A stretch of 64,000 bases of DNA from MFD04716-140 sp963703125 (GTDB taxonomy: Bacteria; Bacteroidota; Bacteroidia; Flavobacteriales; Flavobacteriaceae): assembly GCA_963703125.1 (NCBI GenBank), contig OY969790.1:2666001-2730000 (forward strand). Direction: 5' to 3'. Made by a program: the position numbers and the translations under genes. The notes under the pieces were generated by a model that was given only the letters and a program-made list of their open reading frames with translations, did not search any database and had not been told where the DNA came from. Positions 43,756 through 52,247 of this stretch are shown here, in pieces; position 1 is the first letter of the stretch; each line of letters starts with the position of its first letter.

Positions 43756-45514
43756 AGACTCTGGAAAAGCATTTGATACACGCCTGTTCAAAAGACTTTT
43801 GGCCCATACGCGCCCATACCGTTTAACGTTTTATGGGGTGGCACTTTCCGCAATCTTGCTTTCAATTTTTGCGGTTAGCGGTCCGTACATTTTACAAAAG
43901 ATAATTGATGATGGTATTGTGAAAGCAGATGGGGACAAACTTTTGTACCTCTCCCTTGCCATGTTGGGAGTTCTGTTGGGTCAAGTAATCTGTCAACTTT
44001 TCTTTAATTATTATGCCAACTGGCTGGGGGAGTCCGTGATTAAGGATGTTCGTGTGCGGTTATTTGAGCATATATTGAGTTTCAAGATGAAGTATTTTGA
44101 TAATTCATCGCTTGGGGTCTTGGTAACCCGTACGGTTGCCGACATGCAACGAATTGGCGAAATTTTCAGCGAAGGCTTTTTCATGATTGTCGCCGATCTC
44201 TTGAAAATGTCCGTTGCGGCAGCGGTTATGCTGTTTATCAATTGGAAATTATCCTTGTTGGTATTTGCAGTACTTCCTATTATTCTATATGCTACCCGTC
44301 TATTTCAAAAAGCTATGAAGGTTGCCTTTACCGATGTTAGGGCCGAAGTTGCGAATCTTAACTCTTTTGTTCAGGAGCGCATAACGGGTATGAAGATCGT
44401 TCATCTTTTTACAAGGGAAAAAATTGAAAGCGAGAAGTTCAGGGAAATAAATGAAAAGCATCAAAACGCTTGGCTCAAGACAGTTTGGTACAATTCCATT
44501 TTCTTTCCAATTGCCGAAATTGTTTCTTCGATAGCAGTAGGACTTATTGTGTGGTATGGCGGATTGCAGAATGTAGCGAATTTGGATAGGGAAGAATTCG
44601 GAACTGTATTTGCCTTTATAATGCTTATTGATCTTTTATTCAGACCTCTTAGACAGATTGCCGATAAATTCAACACGCTGCAAATGGGAATGGTCGCTGC
44701 GAACAGGGTATTTAAAATTTTGGATACTCAAAATCATATACAAGACGTTGGTACAGTTGAAAAGAACAATATACAGGGTAATATTAGTTTTCAAAATGTC
44801 CGTTTTGGATACCTGGATGATGAAGAAGTTTTGCACGGTATTTCCTTTCAGGTAAAGGCAGGGGAAACCATTGCAATAGTTGGCGCAACCGGTGCTGGAA
44901 AATCTACGATTATCAATCTATTAAACAGATTTTACGAGATCAACTCAGGGAGTATATTGGTTGATGGCATAGATATCAAAAACTTCAAGCTCGCATCCTT
45001 GCGTTCTCAAATTGCAGTGGTTCTACAGGATGTATTTCTTTTTGCGGATACCATTGCCAATAATATTTCATTAAAAGATCCCTCGATTACATTGGATACT
45101 GTGAAAAAAGCGGCAAAGCAGATCGGGGTTGACGAATTTATCTCGAGTCTTCCCGATGGATATGAATACAATGTAAAGGAAAGGGGAACCATGCTTTCCA
45201 GTGGGCAACGGCAATTGATAGCATTTCTCAGGGCCTATGTAAGTAATCCCAGTATTCTGGTTTTGGATGAGGCTACTTCTTCCGTAGACACTTATTCGGA
45301 ACAATTGATACAAACCGCTACCGATAAGATTACCGAAGACAGGACCTCCATCATTATTGCACATAGGTTGCACACCGTAAAAAAGGCTGATCGAATTTTA
45401 GTGATGGATGCCGGTAAAATTGTTGAGACCGGAACGCATAAGGAATTGCTTAAAAAAGGAGGATATTATAGCAACTTGTACGAAGCACAGTTCCTAGCGG
45501 AAGAAGTGGCTTAA
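43748..45514 (+). CDS. ABC exporter half-transporter (MsbA/MdlB type)
   Basis: A 588-residue protein with six membrane helices in residues 20-315 and one ATPase domain. Walker A is GATGAGKST (near 380), signature LSSGQRQ, Walker B ILVLDEATSSVD and switch His in IIAHRLHT. It works as a dimer to export lipids, peptides or drugs; the substrate cannot be inferred. GKMDV-like MKYFDNSSLGVLVTRTVADMQRI is the coupling-helix region of this class. It overlaps truA by 8 bases and converges on cdaA with only 2 bases between the stops. Confidence 0.9.
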   Translation: MDKDSGKAFDTRLFKRLLAHTRPYRLTFYGVALSAILLSIFAVSGPYILQKIIDDGIVKADGDKLLYLSLAMLGVLLGQVICQLFFNYYANWLGESVIKDVRVRLFEHILSFKMKYFDNSSLGVLVTRTVADMQRIGEIFSEGFFMIVADLLKMSVAAAVMLFINWKLSLLVFAVLPIILYATRLFQKAMKVAFTDVRAEVANLNSFVQERITGMKIVHLFTREKIESEKFREINEKHQNAWLKTVWYNSIFFPIAEIVSSIAVGLIVWYGGLQNVANLDREEFGTVFAFIMLIDLLFRPLRQIADKFNTLQMGMVAANRVFKILDTQNHIQDVGTVEKNNIQGNISFQNVRFGYLDDEEVLHGISFQVKAGETIAIVGATGAGKSTIINLLNRFYEINSGSILVDGIDIKNFKLASLRSQIAVVLQDVFLFADTIANNISLKDPSITLDTVKKAAKQIGVDEFISSLPDGYEYNVKERGTMLSSGQRQLIAFLRAYVSNPSILVLDEATSSVDTYSEQLIQTATDKITEDRTSIIIAHRLHTVKKADRILVMDAGKIVETGTHKELLKKGGYYSNLYEAQFLAEEVA

Positions 45515-45516
45515 TC

Positions 45517-46344
45517 TTATATTAAATCCTCTTTGATGATTCCTGTTAATTCGGCGATATTCGAGTAAAGAACGAATTCGCCATTTTTAATATAGGATAT
45601 CAGTCCAGTTTCTTCGCTAACCACTATGGCAAGTGCATCTGTTTTTTCGGTAATCCCAACAGCTGCTCTATGCCTTAGACCAAATCTTAAGGGTATGTTA
45701 CGTTCATTTGATATGGGTAAAATAACCCGCGTGGCCACAATGTAGTTGTCTTTTATAACCGCAGCACCATCATGAAGTGGACTGTTCTTATAGAAAATGC
45801 TTTCCAAGATGGGCTGATTAATTTCAATGTACATTTTATCCCCGGTAGATGTTATGAAATCTAGCGTGTTATTGCGCTCAATAACAATAATGGCACCGGT
45901 TCTTGAAGCAGCCATTTTTTCGCATGCACGTAAAATAGATTCTATATTGGTATTTGAAGAAAGTCCTTCTTGTCTAAGAAATTTAAAATGTTTGATAAAG
46001 TTGCGTTTGTTTGCAAAGTTGGTTGAACCGATCATCAATAAAAATTTACGAATTTCTTGCTGAAAGACTATGATAAGGGCAATGAGTCCTACTTGCATGA
46101 ATCCCCCTACCATGCTACTGATCATTTTCATATCAAGAAGCTCGGTAAGCTTCCAAAAACCCCAAACAATAACGATTCCTATAAAAATATTGATGGCAAC
46201 CGTTCCTCTAACAAGCTTGTAAATATAATAGAGAAGAACGGCGACCAAGATAATGTCGATGACATCGGTGATCTTAAAGTCAAGAAAATTCAGAAAATCC
46301 AATTGATGCCGTTTTTGTAAAATTAGAAAAAATAGGTGAATCAA
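45517..46344 (-). CDS. cdaA: Diadenylate cyclase CdaA
   Basis: A 275-residue membrane enzyme that makes cyclic di-AMP from two ATP. The N-terminus has three membrane helices (about 27-45, 50-66, 80-96). The DAC domain carries the catalytic motifs DGA (192-194 in SPLHDGAAVI) and RHR (224-226 in FGLRHRAAVGI). A Phe/Leu-rich start of 20 residues precedes the usual CdaA N-terminus. It lies 11 bases after folP on the same strand, an arrangement seen in many Bacteroidota instead of the cdaR-glmM context of Firmicutes. Confidence 0.95.
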   Translation of the reverse strand: MIHLFFLILQKRHQLDFLNFLDFKITDVIDIILVAVLLYYIYKLVRGTVAINIFIGIVIVWGFWKLTELLDMKMISSMVGGFMQVGLIALIIVFQQEIRKFLLMIGSTNFANKRNFIKHFKFLRQEGLSSNTNIESILRACEKMAASRTGAIIVIERNNTLDFITSTGDKMYIEINQPILESIFYKNSPLHDGAAVIKDNYIVATRVILPISNERNIPLRFGLRHRAAVGITEKTDALAIVVSEETGLISYIKNGEFVLYSNIAELTGIIKEDLI

Positions 46345-46355
46345 AGGTAGAACGT

Positions 46356-47180
46356 TTAATTAGGGAATTGATTGTAAAGTTTTATGCACTCCACAGCCTC
46401 TTTTACATCATGTGCCCTTAAGATGTTCGTACCTTTGGTCAAGGCAATCATATGAAGTGCCGAAGTGCCATTCAAAGCGTTTTCGGCAGATGTATCCAAC
46501 GTTTTGTAAATCATTGATTTTCTGCTAATTCCTGCCATTATGGGAACATCAAGCACTTGAAAAGCATCCATTTTTTGCAACAGTTCAAAATTCTGAGCCA
46601 TTGTTTTTGAAAAACCAAAGCCAGGGTCAATGATAACATCATTCACTTTTAGGGCTCTCGAAGTAGCCAGTCGCTCGGAAAAATAAAATAGAATATCCCG
46701 TATAAGATTGTCATAATAAGTCTCGTTGCTCATGGTTTTTGGGTTTCCCTTCATGTGCATCATTATATAGGGAACTTGGAATTGGGCCACTATTTCCATC
46801 ATTTTCGTATCAAGAAAACCCGCTGAAATATCATTGATAAGGCAAGCCCCTGCCTCAAGACATTTTTGGGCAACTCGACTTCTGAAGGTATCAATTGATA
46901 AACGAATTTCCGGAAATCTTTCAATGATAAGTTCAATTATTGAAAGTAGCCTTTTTAGCTCCTCTTTTTCGGATATATCGGTTGCACCCGACCTTGAGCT
47001 ATATGCCCCAATATCTATAAACGTAGCGCCCTCGACCAACATTTTGTCCACCTGGGACAGTATGGCTTTATGATTATTGAACTTCCCTCCATCATAGAAC
47101 GAATCTGGCGTAATATTCAATATGCCCATTACTTTGGGATTTGACAAATCTATCAGCTCCCCCTTACAATTTATGGTCAT
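46356..47180 (-). CDS. folP: Dihydropteroate synthase
   Basis: A 274-residue TIM barrel that joins p-aminobenzoate with hydroxymethyl-dihydropterin pyrophosphate. Motifs: GILNITPDSFYDGGKF, FIDIGAYSSRSGAT, SIDTFRSRVAQKCLEAGACLINDISAG, YIMMHMKGNPKTM, DPGFGFSKT and AGISRKSMI. It is the target of sulfonamides. It is the first gene of the folP-cdaA unit and is divergent from the DUF1599 gene. Confidence 0.96.
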   Translation of the reverse strand: MTINCKGELIDLSNPKVMGILNITPDSFYDGGKFNNHKAILSQVDKMLVEGATFIDIGAYSSRSGATDISEKEELKRLLSIIELIIERFPEIRLSIDTFRSRVAQKCLEAGACLINDISAGFLDTKMMEIVAQFQVPYIMMHMKGNPKTMSNETYYDNLIRDILFYFSERLATSRALKVNDVIIDPGFGFSKTMAQNFELLQKMDAFQVLDVPIMAGISRKSMIYKTLDTSAENALNGTSALHMIALTKGTNILRAHDVKEAVECIKLYNQFPN

Positions 47181-47250
47181 GAACTTGTATTAATCGGCTT
47201 CAAAATGAATTTTGACTGGTAAGTTTAAAGTGAGAACTTTGACCTTTCCA

Positions 47251-47258
47251 TAATTTTG
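47251..47258 (+). promoter_or_regulatory. Putative -7 promoter element of the DUF1599 gene
   Basis: TAATTTTG matches TAnnTTTG and lies 30 bases before ATG 47289. It overlaps the alternative TTG start at 47256, which argues for the later start. Confidence 0.35.
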
Positions 47259-47288
47259 AGCGAAATTTACGCAAATTACCAAGATTAC

Positions 47289-47834
47289 ATGCAGCACACT
47301 TCCGAACAATATGATGCGGTCATTAAAATATGTCGGGATTTATTCCATAAAAAAATGGGCGATTATGGCCCTGCTTGGCGTATACTGCGTTTGCCGTCGT
47401 TGACAGATCAAATTTTCATAAAGGCCCAAAGAATAAGAGGTTTGCAAGAGAAGGGTTTTCAAAAAATTGATGAAGATGAGCGTACGGAATTTATCGGAAT
47501 TATCAATTACGCCTTAATGGCACTTATCCAGCTAGAATTGGGTGTTGTTGAACAACCTGACCTTAGCATTAAGCAGTCATTGGAATTGTATGATAAGCAT
47601 GCAGCCGATACTAAGCAGCTAATGGAAAATAAAAATCATGACTATGGGGAGGCATGGCGGGATATGCGCGTAACATCTCTCACAGATTTGATCCTTCAAA
47701 AGCTCCTTCGTGTAAAGCAGATAGAAAATAATAAAGGCAAAACCGTCGTGAGCGAAGGTATAGATGCCAATTATCAAGACATGGTCAATTATGCCGTTTT
47801 TGCAATGATACATTTAAATACAGTTCCTCAATGA
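47289..47834 (+). CDS. DUF1599 (nucleotide modification associated domain 1) protein
   Basis: A 181-residue protein from ATG 47289 (MQHTSEQYDAVIKICRD); a TTG at 47256 would add 11 residues. It contains two copies of the same module: KKMGDYGPAWRILRLPSLTDQIFIKAQRI near residue 25 and KNHDYGEAWRDMRVTSLTDLILQKLLRVKQIE near 120, each helical with a DYGxAWR core. The family is linked by comparative genomics to nucleotide or modified-base metabolism, but its activity is not established. Its stop overlaps the start of the next gene (ATGA), so the two are coupled. Confidence 0.85.
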   Translation: MQHTSEQYDAVIKICRDLFHKKMGDYGPAWRILRLPSLTDQIFIKAQRIRGLQEKGFQKIDEDERTEFIGIINYALMALIQLELGVVEQPDLSIKQSLELYDKHAADTKQLMENKNHDYGEAWRDMRVTSLTDLILQKLLRVKQIENNKGKTVVSEGIDANYQDMVNYAVFAMIHLNTVPQ

Positions 47835-48928
47835 AATATTTAGTAGGTTTTAGTAGAATATTTGTGGGTGTCCTATTTATTATTAGCGGACTCATTAAGT
47901 TGAATGATCCAATGGGATTTTCATTCAAGTTAGAGGAATATTTTAGTGTAGGTGTTTTGGACCTTCCCTTTTTGGAACCATATGCGTTGGGTATTTCTAT
48001 TTTTGTGGTCATTTTCGAAGTTTTATTGGGGGTAATGTTGTTGGTGGGATTTCGGGTAAAATTTACTGTATGGAGCCTATTGCTGATGATTGTATTCTTT
48101 ACCTTCCTAACATTTTATTCGGCCTACTTTAACAAGGTCACTGATTGTGGATGCTTCGGAGATGCCATTAAATTGACCCCTTGGGAATCCTTCACCAAGG
48201 ATATCATACTATTGGTTTTGATTGTAGCGCTTTTTATGGGCAGTAGATATATCAAGTCTATTTTTGGGCCAAATACTCAGCGTTATATCATTATCACAAC
48301 CCTAATTTTAAGTATTTTTTATGCCTACTATGTTTTGAACCACCTTCCTGTCAAGGACTTTAGACCTTACAAAATAGGAGCAAATATTGAAGAAGGTATG
48401 GGAATTCCTGAAGGCGCACCAGAGGCCATTTATGATTATGCTTGGAAATTCAAAACAGCAGAGGGTGAAAAAATAATAGTAACCAAGGGCGATTACCCAA
48501 CCGTGGACGGTGAATTTTTAGAGGTGGAGACGACCGAGGTTCAAAAGGGATATGAGCCCCCGGTTCATGATTTTACGATAGAACGGGATGGTGAGGATTT
48601 TGCCCCCTCTTTTTTACAGGAGCCCAAATTGGTAATGGTCATTGCATATGACCTCAACAAAACTGTCATGGAAGCTTATCCAGAGCTCAAAAAAGTGACA
48701 GATGAAGCAATTAAAAAAGGGTTTAAGGTAATAGGGATGTCGGCTTCAAATGAGGTACAGACCAGCAAATTGGTGAAGGAACAACAACTCAATTTCCCTT
48801 TCTATTTTACAGATCAGACAACCCTTAAAACGATAGTGCGTTCCAATCCAGGTGTTCTAGTCCTAAAGGAAGGGACCATAGAGCAAAAAGTTCATTACAA
48901 CGACTTGGATGAGCTTAATTTTGAATAA
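47831..48928 (+). CDS. BT_3928-type membrane protein: MauE/DoxX-like with thioredoxin-like tail
   Basis: A 365-residue protein. Residues 1-165 hold about five membrane helices with GLIKLNDPMGFSFKLEEYF and the Cys pair CGCFGD (near 112), as in MauE/DoxX-like proteins that handle periplasmic thiols. Residues 175-365 are a soluble domain with a thioredoxin-like order of strands (FLQEPKLVMVIAYDLNKT, KKGFKVIGMSASNEVQ, FPFYFTDQTTLKTIVRSNPGVLVLKEG) but without a CxxC. It is coupled to the DUF1599 gene by a 4-base overlap and followed 43 bases later by tpiA. Function is inferred as thiol/redox in the envelope. Confidence 0.8.
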   Translation: MKYLVGFSRIFVGVLFIISGLIKLNDPMGFSFKLEEYFSVGVLDLPFLEPYALGISIFVVIFEVLLGVMLLVGFRVKFTVWSLLLMIVFFTFLTFYSAYFNKVTDCGCFGDAIKLTPWESFTKDIILLVLIVALFMGSRYIKSIFGPNTQRYIIITTLILSIFYAYYVLNHLPVKDFRPYKIGANIEEGMGIPEGAPEAIYDYAWKFKTAEGEKIIVTKGDYPTVDGEFLEVETTEVQKGYEPPVHDFTIERDGEDFAPSFLQEPKLVMVIAYDLNKTVMEAYPELKKVTDEAIKKGFKVIGMSASNEVQTSKLVKEQQLNFPFYFTDQTTLKTIVRSNPGVLVLKEGTIEQKVHYNDLDELNFE

Positions 48929-48971
48929 TCTTCCTAAAAAATCTTTAGACCAAATAAAATCATAAAATAAA

Positions 48972-49721
48972 ATGAGAAGTAAAATAGTAGCCGGAAATTG
49001 GAAAATGAATAAGACTTTATCCCAAACATTGGTTTTGATTACAGAGCTTTCGGCCAAATTACCAAATACTGGGGCAGAGGTAATGGTAGCACCTACTTAT
49101 GTGAATTTGGCAGGGGCCGTTACGGAATTGGGTAACTCAAAAATTGAGGTAATAGCCCAGAATATGCACTTTGCCGAAAACGGAGCCTTTACTGGTGAAA
49201 TATCGGCGGATATGCTGCTCGACATTGGAATTAAGACCGTAATTATTGGACATTCTGAAAGACGCGCCTATTTTGGTGAAACAGATGAAATATTGGCCAA
49301 AAAAGTAACGGCGGCATTGGGCAAGAACCTAAGGGTCATGTTTTGTTTTGGCGAAGAGCTCCAAGATCGTAAATCTGGCAATCATTTTAATATTGTGGAA
49401 AGTCAGCTCAAGAACGGTCTTTTCTCCCTTGATAGCCAGGCATGGAAAAACATCATTTTGGCTTATGAACCGGTTTGGGCAATTGGTACTGGCGAGACCG
49501 CATCCCCTGATCAAGCTCAAGAGATGCATCAGTTTATCAGGAAAACCATTTCCGAAGCTTATGATAATGCCATAGCAGGTAATGTTTCCATTCTTTATGG
49601 TGGAAGTGTAAAACCTTCGAATGCAGAGGAAATTTTCTCCAAGCCCGACGTTGACGGTGGTTTAATTGGGGGAGCCTCGTTGGTGGCGGATGATTTTATT
49701 GCAATAGTGAAGGCAATTTAA
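48972..49721 (+). CDS. tpiA: Triosephosphate isomerase
   Basis: A 249-residue TIM-barrel enzyme interconverting dihydroxyacetone phosphate and glyceraldehyde 3-phosphate. Catalytic residues are K11 (GNWKMN), H94 (IIGHSERR) and E166 (AYEPVWAIGTG); phosphate loop GGSVKPSNAEE and GGLIGGASL at the end. Length is normal. It follows the BT_3928-type gene by 43 bases and may share its transcript. Confidence 0.97.
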   Translation: MRSKIVAGNWKMNKTLSQTLVLITELSAKLPNTGAEVMVAPTYVNLAGAVTELGNSKIEVIAQNMHFAENGAFTGEISADMLLDIGIKTVIIGHSERRAYFGETDEILAKKVTAALGKNLRVMFCFGEELQDRKSGNHFNIVESQLKNGLFSLDSQAWKNIILAYEPVWAIGTGETASPDQAQEMHQFIRKTISEAYDNAIAGNVSILYGGSVKPSNAEEIFSKPDVDGGLIGGASLVADDFIAIVKAI

Positions 49722-49798
49722 TTTCATCCCTCAGTCGTGAATTTTACGACTATAATAGATTTATAGTATTTATGTGGAAAATAGCTTAGAGGGAGAAT

Positions 49799-50635
49799 AT
49801 GGCGGATACAATCTATCTAGAATATGCGTTCAAAATAGAACCACTGCAACCAGCGTCTGATATTCTGATTGCTGAACTTGGCGAGGTTGGTTTTGAAAGT
49901 TTTGAGGAAAATGAAGAAGGTGTACTGGCATATATACAGAAAGTGGATTGGGCCGAAGGAATCCTGAATTCGATACAAATTTTAATGAATCCCAAAATTC
50001 AAATCTCTTATAACTTCAAAGAGATTGAACAAGAAAATTGGAACATAACCTGGGAAAGTAATTTTAACCCTATTCAGGTAGGTGACCAGTGCGCAGTTCG
50101 CGCACCGTTTCACGAAAAGAGCGATGTTCAGTTTGATATTGTTATAGAGCCGAAAATGAGTTTCGGTACCGGGCACCATGAAACTACGCACATGATGCTT
50201 CAATTCATTTTGGAAACGGATTTTAAAGGAAAATCGGTTCTCGATATGGGCAGCGGTACGGGAATTTTGGCCATATTGGCATCTATGAAAGAAGCTAGTG
50301 AAGTTGAAGCCATAGATATCGACAATTGGTGCTATCAAAATGCCTTGGAAAATGTTGGGAGAAATAATTGCGCGAACATTACAGTCCTTGAAGGGGATTC
50401 CAATCTTCTAAAGGAAAAAAAATACAATATAATTATTGCCAATATAAATAGGAACATACTTCTGGAAGATATTCCCGTTTATGCACATTCTTTGACGGAA
50501 AATGGCATTCTTTTCCTAAGCGGTTTTTATAAAGAAGATATTCCCATAATCTCTGAAAAATGCTCAGAGACAAGGTTAAGATTTGAAAAAAATCTTGAAA
50601 AAAATAATTGGGTTGCCGTAAAATATGTATTTTAG
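49799..50635 (+). CDS. prmA: Ribosomal protein L11 methyltransferase
   Basis: The 278-residue SAM-dependent enzyme trimethylates ribosomal protein L11. The N-terminal substrate-recognition domain covers residues 1-110 (TIYLEYAFKIEPLQPASDILIAELGEVGFESFEE). The Rossmann domain has the SAM loop VLDMGSGTGILAI and acidic VEAIDIDNW, with IIANINRNILL as motif IV. PKMSFGTGHHETTHMM is the PrmA signature. A weak hairpin (AGTCGT/ACGACT, 49733-49751) lies between tpiA and prmA. clpS follows. Confidence 0.95.
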   Translation: MADTIYLEYAFKIEPLQPASDILIAELGEVGFESFEENEEGVLAYIQKVDWAEGILNSIQILMNPKIQISYNFKEIEQENWNITWESNFNPIQVGDQCAVRAPFHEKSDVQFDIVIEPKMSFGTGHHETTHMMLQFILETDFKGKSVLDMGSGTGILAILASMKEASEVEAIDIDNWCYQNALENVGRNNCANITVLEGDSNLLKEKKYNIIIANINRNILLEDIPVYAHSLTENGILFLSGFYKEDIPIISEKCSETRLRFEKNLEKNNWVAVKYVF

Positions 50636-50664
50636 GGAGTGTATTTTCAGTATTAAAATTGAAA

Positions 50665-50943
50665 ATGATGAGTACAAGAGAACAACAATCCGTAGAATTA
50701 CTTCTTGAAGAAGAAATAGTAAAGCAGAATGAAATTGTGCTATTCAATGATGAAGTAAATACTTTTGACCACGTTATAGATACTTTGATTGCAGTTTGTG
50801 ATCATTCACCGGAACAAGCTGAACAATGCTCCCTTATTGTCCATTACAACGGCAAATGCACTGTTAAAACAGGCGAATACAGTGATCTGGAGCCTCGCTG
50901 CAGTAAATTGTTACAGGCTGGTCTTAGTGCTGAAATTGTTTAG
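50665..50943 (+). CDS. clpS: ATP-dependent Clp protease adaptor ClpS
   Basis: A 92-residue adaptor that brings N-degron proteins to ClpA-type unfoldases. I start at ATG 50665 (adjacent ATG 50668 equally possible); the longer in-frame extension overlaps prmA and is not conserved. Conserved features: VLFNDEVNTFDHVIDTL (the Asn-Asp pair contacts the N-degron), EQAEQCSLIVHYNGKCTVKTG and the final helix. It lies 29 bases after prmA, a common bacterial pairing in Bacteroidota. Confidence 0.94.
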   Translation: MMSTREQQSVELLLEEEIVKQNEIVLFNDEVNTFDHVIDTLIAVCDHSPEQAEQCSLIVHYNGKCTVKTGEYSDLEPRCSKLLQAGLSAEIV

Positions 50944-50996
50944 ATATTTTTTTACTGCCAGCCATTTCAGTCTTTCCTTTGAAACCCTACACATAT

Positions 50997-51410
50997 TTAA
51001 TGGGGTAATTTTGCATGCAATAGACCATAAACAAAAGTCCCCAAAATTGCTGCACCGATTACTATCAGCATGCTAAAAACCCCGCTGCCTAGCAATATGT
51101 ACATAGGTCCGGGACAAGCACCTGCCAAGGCCCATCCAAGTCCGAAAATGGTGCCACCCAATATATACTGTGTGAAACCCGAATCTTTAGGGGTGATTTG
51201 AATGTCTTGACCCTCGGCACTTTTTATTTTGTTTCTTTTTATCAACCAAATAAATAGTATGCCCAATCCTACGGCTGAACCAATAATACCATACATGTGA
51301 AAGGACTGAAATTTGAACATTTCAAATATTCGATACCAAGACACCGCTTCAGATTTAACTAGAACGATTCCGAAGAATATGCCAACAAAAAGAAATTTCA
51401 GAAACTTCAT
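50997..51410 (-). CDS. YeeE/YedE-type membrane protein (DUF6691-like), second of pair
   Basis: A 137-residue protein with four hydrophobic helices. The key motif is GGTIFGLGWALAGACPGPMYILLGSG, with a conserved Cys in AGACPGP inside the membrane. Together with the preceding gene it forms a split form of the YeeE/YedE transporter, which imports thiosulfate or other reduced sulfur through Cys relays. The start is one base after the preceding gene's stop, so the two are co-translated. Confidence 0.88.
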   Translation of the reverse strand: MKFLKFLFVGIFFGIVLVKSEAVSWYRIFEMFKFQSFHMYGIIGSAVGLGILFIWLIKRNKIKSAEGQDIQITPKDSGFTQYILGGTIFGLGWALAGACPGPMYILLGSGVFSMLIVIGAAILGTFVYGLLHAKLPH

Positions 51411-51411
51411 A

Positions 51412-51969
51412 TTAAAAGATCAAGGGTATTAAAAAATGGGTCATGATCAATCCGCCAATAAAAAAACCGATTACCGCAATTAAGGAGGGTAATTGGAGAT
51501 TACTGAGTCCCGTTATGGCATGGCCAGAAGTACAACCACCTGCATACCGTGTTCCGAAACCAACTAAGAATCCGGCAATTATCAAGATTGACATCCCTTT
51601 AAGAGTAAAGACGTTTTCCAAACCATAAATTTCCGGGGGCAGCAAATTCACTCCGACCTGCTTAAAACCCAGCTCATTTAAGTCGGTAATGGTACTTTTG
51701 CTCAATACAATCATAGAGCCGTCAGATAAAAAAGTTACAGCTATATAACCGCCAATAATGGCGCCCAAAACTACTGTTAGATTCCATCTTTGAGCTTTCC
51801 AATCGAACTTAAAGAAATCTGAATACTTCCCTGCACCTGCCATACTACATAAGGTTCTAAGGTTAGAGGACATGCCAAAAGTCTTTCCAAAATAAATCAA
51901 GGAAATCATGATCAGCGCAATCAATGGGCCAGAAACATACCAAGGCCAGGGTTGAAGAATGTAATCCAT
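51412..51969 (-). CDS. YeeE/YedE-family membrane protein, first of pair
   Basis: A 185-residue protein from the ATG complementary to 51967-51969 (MDYILQPWPWYVSGPLIALIM), which removes 23 residues of doubtful upstream sequence. Four to five membrane helices are visible, with the family motif GFGTRYAGGCTSGHAITGLSNLQLPS carrying the conserved Cys and LRTLCSMAGAGKYSDFF near residue 40. Members move thiosulfate-like sulfur compounds; some flavobacterial pairs sit next to persulfide dioxygenases or rhodaneses, but none is adjacent here. Confidence 0.88.
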   Translation of the reverse strand: MDYILQPWPWYVSGPLIALIMISLIYFGKTFGMSSNLRTLCSMAGAGKYSDFFKFDWKAQRWNLTVVLGAIIGGYIAVTFLSDGSMIVLSKSTITDLNELGFKQVGVNLLPPEIYGLENVFTLKGMSILIIAGFLVGFGTRYAGGCTSGHAITGLSNLQLPSLIAVIGFFIGGLIMTHFLIPLIF

Positions 51970-52247
51970 AGAATTCAATTTGTGCGAAAATATAAGTAAA
52001 GAAATGGCAACTTTGTAATGAATCTTACAAAACATCAAAAAAATAAGGTTTCCTTGAAAAATGTGCTGAAGGTCGAACTAATTAGGTACTGATTTGCAGG
52101 TTTTGAACTTTGATTTAATTATTTTCGTGCAAGCTGATAAAAGGCCGGTAGAATTCTATATTCTTATATATTATGTTTCCCTTTGCAAGTTTTCCTTACC
52201 GTGTCTTAAATAGAGGGCTTAAGTTGGTTAACCTACTATTTGGGCAT

